Shown: positions 59,523 to 64,000 of the stretch, in pieces
Layout: the number at the start of each line of letters is the position of its first letter
Numbering within the stretch: the first letter of the stretch is position 1
Assembly: GCF_900129195.1 (NCBI RefSeq)
Contig: NZ_FQUY01000008.1
Coordinates: forward strand, 1 to 64,000
Reading direction: 5' to 3'
DNA: 64,000 nucleotides
From: Desulforamulus putei DSM 12395
Lineage (GTDB): Bacteria; Bacillota; Desulfotomaculia; Desulfotomaculales; Desulfotomaculaceae
Translations under genes and position numbers: made by a program
The notes under the pieces: generated by a model
What the model was told of the DNA's origin: nothing
The model's input: the letters and a program-made list of their open reading frames with translations, nothing else
Database searches by the model: none

Positions 59523-61079
59523 ATGCAGAACCAAGTGGCCAAAGAAAAAGAAAGGCAAATGACCAGGCGGGGCTTCCTCAAAATGATGGGGGGGATTGGT
59601 CTTGCCGGAATCACTGCAACCATTGCCGGCTGCAGTACAGATCCCGCCGGTGGTAAGGGCTGGATGCCGCAACAGTATCAGGTTGCCAGTTCCTTCCCTG
59701 TCCAGGTAAAGGGTCGTGTTCCCATCGATCCTGCTAACCCTTCCATTACCCGGGATGACAAAAAGTGCGTTCTGTGCGGCCAGTGCGTAGAGGTTTGTCA
59801 AAGGGTCCAGACTGTATACGGGTACTATGAGCTTCCTATCAAAAACGACATTACCTGTGTAAACTGCGGACAGTGCACCCTGTGGTGTCCCACTGCGGCC
59901 ATCACTGAGCGTGACGACATTGACAAGGTTGTCAAAGCCCTGGCAGACAAGAACATGCACGTGGTTGTGCAAACCGCCCCTGCTACCAGGGTTGCATTAG
60001 GGGAAGAGTTTGGTATGGCTCCCGGCACCTTCGTTGAAGGCAAGCAGGTTGCCGCTCTGAAAAAATTGGGTTTTGATGCTGTATTCGACACCAACTTCTC
60101 GGCGGACCTCACAATTTTTGAAGAAGGTACTGAATTAATTAAGAGAATTTCCGGTCAAATTCACGAACCCCTGCCGCAGTTTACATCTTGCTGCCCCGGC
60201 TGGGTTAAATTCTGTGAATACTTCTATCCTGACCTGTTGCCCCATATGTCCACCTGTAAGTCGCCCCAGCAAATGCTTGGCGCTCTGATTAAGACTTATT
60301 ACGCCAAAGAAAAAGGTATTAGCCCGGATAAAATCTTCTCGGTATCCATTATGCCCTGCACTGCTAAGAAGTTTGAAGCTGCCCGTCCGGAAATGAACAG
60401 TGTCGACAAGCATGCCAAAAAAACTGAACTGAGAGACGTCGACGTGATCCTTACCACCCGCGAACTGGCCCGCTTGATTAAGAGCAAGGGTATTGATTTG
60501 AACTCCCTGCAGGATGAAAAGTATGATTCCCTGATGGGCGAAAGCACCAGTGCCGGCTTAATATTCGGCGTTACCGGCGGCGTTATGGAAGCAGCCATTC
60601 GTTCCTCTTACTTCCTGATCACTAAGCAAGAGCCCCCGGAAGCTTTACTGAACCTGACTCCCATTCGTGGGCTGAAGGGCTGTAAAGAAGCTGCCGTTGA
60701 TATTCCCGGCGTAGGCACAGTGAAAGTAGCGGTTGTACACGGCTTAAGCAATGCCCGCCCGGTTCTGGAAGCCGTTCGCAAGAAGGAAGCTCCCTGGCAC
60801 TTTATCGAGTTTATGGGCTGCCCCGGCGGTTGCATCGGTGGCGGTGGCCAACCTCGTACCTCTTTACCGCCGTCTGACCAGGTGCGTCAAGCCCGCATCG
60901 ACAGCATTTACAATGCCGATGCTCATATTTACGCCAAGCGGAAGAGTTACGAAAACAAAGAGGTTTTGGCCCTCTACCAAAAGTTCCTGGAGAACCCCAA
61001 CAGTCACCTGGCCCATGAGCTCCTGCACACCCACTATACCGATCGCAGCAAGCTGCTGACTGTTAAAAAGGACGCGTAA
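59523..61079 (+). CDS. Tat-exported [FeFe] hydrogenase catalytic subunit
   Basis: A 518-aa hydrogenase. The N-terminus has the twin-arginine motif TRRGFLK (Arg15-Arg16) and a hydrophobic stretch ending IAGC (Cys37, possible lipobox), so export by Tat is predicted. Two [4Fe-4S] motifs follow (CVLCGQCVEVCQ and CVNCGQCTLWCP). The H-cluster signatures are TSCCPGWVKFCE, MPCTAKKFEA and FMGCPGGCIGGGGQP. The ATG at 59523 after AAAGGGGGAAAACC is chosen over 59481. Probably oxidises H2 on the outer face of the membrane. First of three genes with a ferredoxin-type and an NrfD-type subunit. Confidence 0.93.
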   Translation: MQNQVAKEKERQMTRRGFLKMMGGIGLAGITATIAGCSTDPAGGKGWMPQQYQVASSFPVQVKGRVPIDPANPSITRDDKKCVLCGQCVEVCQRVQTVYGYYELPIKNDITCVNCGQCTLWCPTAAITERDDIDKVVKALADKNMHVVVQTAPATRVALGEEFGMAPGTFVEGKQVAALKKLGFDAVFDTNFSADLTIFEEGTELIKRISGQIHEPLPQFTSCCPGWVKFCEYFYPDLLPHMSTCKSPQQMLGALIKTYYAKEKGISPDKIFSVSIMPCTAKKFEAARPEMNSVDKHAKKTELRDVDVILTTRELARLIKSKGIDLNSLQDEKYDSLMGESTSAGLIFGVTGGVMEAAIRSSYFLITKQEPPEALLNLTPIRGLKGCKEAAVDIPGVGTVKVAVVHGLSNARPVLEAVRKKEAPWHFIEFMGCPGGCIGGGGQPRTSLPPSDQVRQARIDSIYNADAHIYAKRKSYENKEVLALYQKFLENPNSHLAHELLHTHYTDRSKLLTVKKDA

Positions 61080-61108
61080 CTCTTGTATAACTTGGGAGGT
61101 GAAGTTCC

Positions 61109-61894
61109 ATGTCAAAAGGCGTTCTGGTTGATTTGACCAAATGTGTGGGTTGCGGCAGTTGTACCGTTGCCTGTAAACTGTATAACGATACCAAGTGGGA
61201 TGAGAAGCAACCCACCGTGGGACCTAACGTTAAACTGAGCGATAAAAACTGGACAGTTGTTAAGTTTCATGAAGTTAAAGACAAAGAAGGAAGACCCGTT
61301 TGGCGCTTTGTGAAGCAGCAGTGCTTCCACTGCAAGGAACCCGCCTGTGCCTCTGCTTGCTTTGCCAAGGCTTTCCAAAAAACCAAAGAGGGCCCGGTTA
61401 TTTACTATCCCCATCTGTGCGTTGGTTGCCGTTATTGTATGGTAGCTTGTCCCTTCAACGTTCCGAAATATGAATGGGAGAAACCTTTCCCGCTGGTAAC
61501 CAAATGCATGATGTGCAGCAACAAAGTAGCCAAAGGCGAAGCTCCTGCCTGTGTATCCGTTTGCCCGGCCGGCGTATTCAAGTACGGCGACCGTGAAGAA
61601 CTGTTAAAGGAAGCCAAGGCCATTATTGCCAAGGACCCCAAGTACGTGAAACACATCTTTGGCGAACAAGAAGTGGGCGGCACCGAGTGGATTTACATCT
61701 CGGATATTCCCTTTGAGCAATTAGGCTTTAAGACCAATGTCACCAAGCGTCCCCTGCCCAGCTATACGGCTGCTTACATGCATGCCACTCCCTATGTGGG
61801 CATCGCCTGGGGCGTAGTTTTAACAGGTCTCTACCACTACACCAAGCGCCGTAACCAGATTGCCAAGGAAAACAATAAAAATATCAAAGCCTGA
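61109..61894 (+). CDS. HybA/DsrO-like Fe-S subunit of the hydrogenase
   Basis: A 261-aa protein with four [4Fe-4S]-type Cys groups: CVGCGSCTVACKLYN, CFHCKEPACASAC, CVGCRYCMVACPFNVP and CMMCSNK...CVSVCP, as in HybA, DmsB and NrfC relatives. A C-terminal helix (YVGIAWGVVLTGLYHY) anchors it. There is no Tat or Sec signal of its own, so it may be co-exported with the hydrogenase or face the cytoplasm. ATG at 61109 behind GGGAGGTG, 29 nt after the catalytic gene. Confidence 0.9.
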   Translation: MSKGVLVDLTKCVGCGSCTVACKLYNDTKWDEKQPTVGPNVKLSDKNWTVVKFHEVKDKEGRPVWRFVKQQCFHCKEPACASACFAKAFQKTKEGPVIYYPHLCVGCRYCMVACPFNVPKYEWEKPFPLVTKCMMCSNKVAKGEAPACVSVCPAGVFKYGDREELLKEAKAIIAKDPKYVKHIFGEQEVGGTEWIYISDIPFEQLGFKTNVTKRPLPSYTAAYMHATPYVGIAWGVVLTGLYHYTKRRNQIAKENNKNIKA

Positions 61895-61930
61895 GTAGGC
61901 AACAATATTTAGAGAACTGGGGGGATCTCT

Positions 61931-63076
61931 ATGGCGTCTCACGCCCAAGCCCAAAAGTGGAGTTTTCGTATTACTCCAATCCGTGTATTATTGCTGCTAT
62001 TATCTGCAGTTGCTACAGCCATCATCATTTACCGTCTTGTGACAGGCCTTGGAACTGTTACGAACCTGAACGACGAGTGGCCCTGGGGCCTCTGGATCGG
62101 TTTTGACGTACTGTGTGGCGTTGCCCTAGCCGGCGGCGGTTACGGTACGGCATTAATCGTACACGTACTGCACAGGGATTATTTTCACCCCATCGCCCGC
62201 AGCGCCATGCTGACTTCTTTGATCGGCTACCTGCTGGTCATGGCCGGCCTGTTCCTGGATATCGGTCAGTGGTTTAACTTCTGGCGTCCTTTTGTATCCT
62301 GGGGCCATTCCTCGGTACTGTTTGAAGTATTCTGGTGTGTTTCCTGTTACACTACAGTGCAGATTTTGGAGTTTGGCGAAATTGCCACCGAGCGTGTTGG
62401 GAAAAGGTTCCACAATATTTTTAAGGCTGCCCTGCCTGTATTGATGATTGTTGGTATTATTTTCCCCACCCTGCACCAATCTTCACTGGGTGCTCTGTAC
62501 CTGCTGATGGTTGATAAGCTGTATCCCCTGTGGTGGTCGCCCATTATCTTTTTGTTCTTCTTAATGTCTTCTTTCTTTGTGGGCCCTGCTATGATCTGCG
62601 TGGAAACTACCCTGGCCGGTAAGGCTTACGACCACTGGATCCCGATTCCTGTCCTGCGTAAGTTGATAAGAATTTCAGGATATGCTATGATAGTATATCT
62701 GGTACTGAAAATCTTCGATCTGGCAAATCGCGGCGTATTTAACCTGGTGTTTTCCGGTACCTTTGAAGCCAACATGTTCTTAATTGAAATGATTTTCGGT
62801 ATCATTATTCCCATCTTTATCTGCTTCAGCAACTTCAGTGCGTCCCGCAGCGGCTTATTTACCTTTGGTTTACTGGTAAGTCTCGGCGTGGTGTTAAACC
62901 GTATGAACGTAGTAATTACTGGTATGATCCGATCCACCGGCGTATCTTACGTTCCTTCCTTAGCGGAATTCACTGTCAGCGCCGGCCTGGTAGCCATGGG
63001 TGTTCTGGCCTACTGCTTTATCGTTGAAAACTTCAGAATCCTGGAGCACGAAGAGCATCACGGTCATGCTGCCTAA
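61931..63076 (+). CDS. NrfD/HybB-like membrane subunit
   Basis: A 381-aa integral membrane protein with about ten hydrophobic helices, of the NrfD/PsrC/HybB superfamily (NDEWPWGLWIGFDVLCGVAL near the N-terminus is typical). Expected to exchange electrons between the Fe-S subunit and menaquinone. ATG at 61931 behind GGGGGGAT. Last gene of the operon; a terminator follows at once. Confidence 0.9.
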   Translation: MASHAQAQKWSFRITPIRVLLLLLSAVATAIIIYRLVTGLGTVTNLNDEWPWGLWIGFDVLCGVALAGGGYGTALIVHVLHRDYFHPIARSAMLTSLIGYLLVMAGLFLDIGQWFNFWRPFVSWGHSSVLFEVFWCVSCYTTVQILEFGEIATERVGKRFHNIFKAALPVLMIVGIIFPTLHQSSLGALYLLMVDKLYPLWWSPIIFLFFLMSSFFVGPAMICVETTLAGKAYDHWIPIPVLRKLIRISGYAMIVYLVLKIFDLANRGVFNLVFSGTFEANMFLIEMIFGIIIPIFICFSNFSASRSGLFTFGLLVSLGVVLNRMNVVITGMIRSTGVSYVPSLAEFTVSAGLVAMGVLAYCFIVENFRILEHEEHHGHAA

Positions 63077-63096
63077 CGAAAGCTTGTGCTAGGTAG

Positions 63097-63140
63097 GAAG
63101 GGCGGTGGTTGACACATCCCCCCGCCCTTCTTTTATAATA
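63097..63140 (+). terminator. Terminator of the hydrogenase operon
   Basis: GAAGGGCGG (63097-63105) pairs with CCGCCCTTC (63122-63130), followed by TTTTATAAT. 20 nt after the NrfD stop. Confidence 0.8.
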
Positions 63141-63336
63141 GTTATAAAAATCGCGCCTGCTTTATTTTTCTATGTAACCCGAAGCCTAGTCGGGTTTTCT
63201 TTTTTTCCTTTGTTTGCAAACCAATTTGTCCAGGTGGAAGGTGGTGTTTTACCGGACACCACCTTCATCATTGTGAAAGACCGGAAACCGCGCCTGCATT
63301 TTTCCCATATAACCCGGTACCAATCGGGTTTTGTCT
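63097..63336 (+). repeat. Two copies of a ~100-bp double-hairpin module
   Basis: Module 1 (63097-63200) and module 2 (63237-63336) each hold a GC hairpin (second one GAAGGTGGTGT/ACACCACCTTC, 63237-63266), about 20 nt, then CGCGCCTGC, a T-rich stretch and AACCCG...CGGGTTTT, a terminator hairpin. The 3' halves are near-identical over about 45 bp. Spacing 137-140 bp. Confidence 0.7.
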
Positions 63337-63345
63337 ATTTGATAG

Positions 63346-63388
63346 GTTACTGTTAAGATTAATTCACCTGGACAGTCTTAACAGTAAC
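63346..63388. repeat. 13-bp perfect inverted repeat
   Basis: GTTACTGTTAAGA (63346-63358) and its exact inverted copy TCTTAACAGTAAC (63376-63388), 17 bp apart. No gene adjoins; may be an operator, an IS-end remnant or a hairpin. The remaining bases to 63690 are AT-rich and empty. Confidence 0.7.
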
Positions 63389-63684
63389 GCATATCACACT
63401 TGCCAATAACTTCTAGCAAAACCGGCCCGTGTCATCACCAGGTACATCCGGTAATAACCTGTCGCTCAAATTAATTTCATTGTAATGTGCCAATGTGTAG
63501 CGGGCAACTTTATGTAACTATGAAAAATTAAAATATGTTGTATTATTCTAAATTTTCTAACTAATTTTATCGGCAATTTCTGAAGCCTTTAAAAACAAGG
63601 ATTCTCCAACGCCTGCCCCTTAAAAAAAATTAAGTTAATTAAATAAATAAATTAAGAAAACTACTCCTGAAACAAGGCCTGTCA

Positions 63685-63718
63685 AACAAAAAATGGTTTA
63701 AGGCCAATGCCTTAAACC
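63685..63718 (-). terminator. Terminator of the CitB/DcuR-type gene
   Basis: GGTTTAAGGC (63695-63704) pairs with GCCTTAAACC (63709-63718); TTTTTTG follows on the minus strand (63688-63693). Confidence 0.8.
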
Positions 63719-63729
63719 ACCTAGAATTG

Positions 63730-64000
63730 TTACTTTAAAAAAGTATATAATTTTAATGGCCTGCCAATGGGGCCATACTGCATTTCCACTTTGACCCTGC
63801 CGCATTTTTCCATAAAATCAAGATAGCGACGGACAGTTACTTTCGTAAGTTTTACTTCCTCAGCAATCTCCGACACCGATAAATTACCTTGCCGGTTTTT
63901 CAAATAACTCAGAATTTGTTGCAGAGTAACTTCATTTAATCCCTTGGGCAATTCACCCCAGTCTTCCCTATCTTCCTTGCTTTGATTGTTGGGTAAAACT
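63730..64000 (-). CDS. C-terminal part of a CitB/DcuR-type response regulator
   Basis: The leftward frame is open to the right window edge, so the gene starts outside. The visible 89 residues hold GLNEVTLQQILSYLKN, a helix-turn-helix SVSEIAEEVKLTKVTVRRYL and the tail VEMQYGPIGRPLKLYTF. This KGLN...RRYL...YG-xGRPxxxY pattern is typical of the DNA-binding domain of CitB/DctR/DcuR response regulators, which control C4-dicarboxylate or citrate uptake with a membrane kinase. The receiver domain is not in view. Confidence 0.8.
   Translation of the reverse strand, partial: VLPNNQSKEDREDWGELPKGLNEVTLQQILSYLKNRQGNLSVSEIAEEVKLTKVTVRRYLDFMEKCGRVKVEMQYGPIGRPLKLYTFLK

Overview
The window reads as the chromosome of a spore-forming, sulfate-reducing Firmicute of the Desulfotomaculum/Desulforamulus group. 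The evidence is a complete sulfate-activation and reduction block (sat, aprBA, qmoAB) in which hdrCB stands where Gram-negative sulfate reducers carry qmoC, an alpha/beta-type spore protein (SASP), a Tat-exported [FeFe] hydrogenase, and AGGAGG-type ribosome sites with frequent TTG and GTG starts. The genus is inferred from gene content; no 16S gene is present.

Layout. 1-340: truncated IS1182-type transposase. 0.34-8.8 kb: a TyrR-like regulator, then two Fur-controlled ferrous-iron systems (feoA1B1 rightward, feoA2B2 leftward) facing each other around fur and a DD-carboxypeptidase gene; feoB1 is translationally coupled to an undescribed 55-aa Cys-rich protein. 8.8-18.7 kb: a decayed small gene, a GH18 protein, a PAP2-like/MFS/polysaccharide-deacetylase operon, larA, an HtrA protease, an HD-GYP protein and a second deacetylase, mostly envelope or sporulation genes. 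18.7-29.2 kb: the sulfate-respiration block, all leftward, in order hdrC-hdrB, sat, aprB-aprA, qmoA-qmoB, with long structured leaders. 29-34.8 kb: YkgJ, YlbF, an orphan response regulator, YwiC, UspA, a paired FluC fluoride channel and a PIN/UPF0175 toxin-antitoxin pair. 34.8-36.4 kb: a graveyard of recombinase and IS fragments beside tRNA-Leu. 36.4-40.1 kb: three leftward tRNA clusters (nine intact genes plus a fused tRNA-Cys/tRNA-Gly remnant) separated by a small membrane gene, an unknown gene, a Cys-extended dUTPase and a NapH-type ferredoxin. 40.1-42.4 kb: a polyamine operon pdaD-speE-speB. 42.5-58.9 kb: housekeeping and lineage-specific genes, including a prion-like Gln-rich protein, gamma-carbonic anhydrase, type 2 IPP isomerase, TypA/BipA, a K+ channel and SASP. 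59.4-63.1 kb: a three-gene membrane hydrogenase operon (Tat [FeFe] hydrogenase, ferredoxin subunit, NrfD-like subunit), followed by repeated hairpin modules and a partial CitB/DcuR-type regulator.

Together: Sat activates sulfate to APS, AprAB reduces APS to sulfite, and QmoAB with HdrCB probably passes the electrons. The exported hydrogenase with its NrfD partner is a likely route for H2-derived electrons into the membrane. The Fur/Feo cluster supplies the iron needed by the many Fe-S proteins.

Most novel candidates: the Cys-rich partner of feoB1, the prion-like protein, the tRNA-Cys/Gly fusion, the Cys-extended dUTPase, the hairpin modules after the hydrogenase operon, and the structured aprBA leader.
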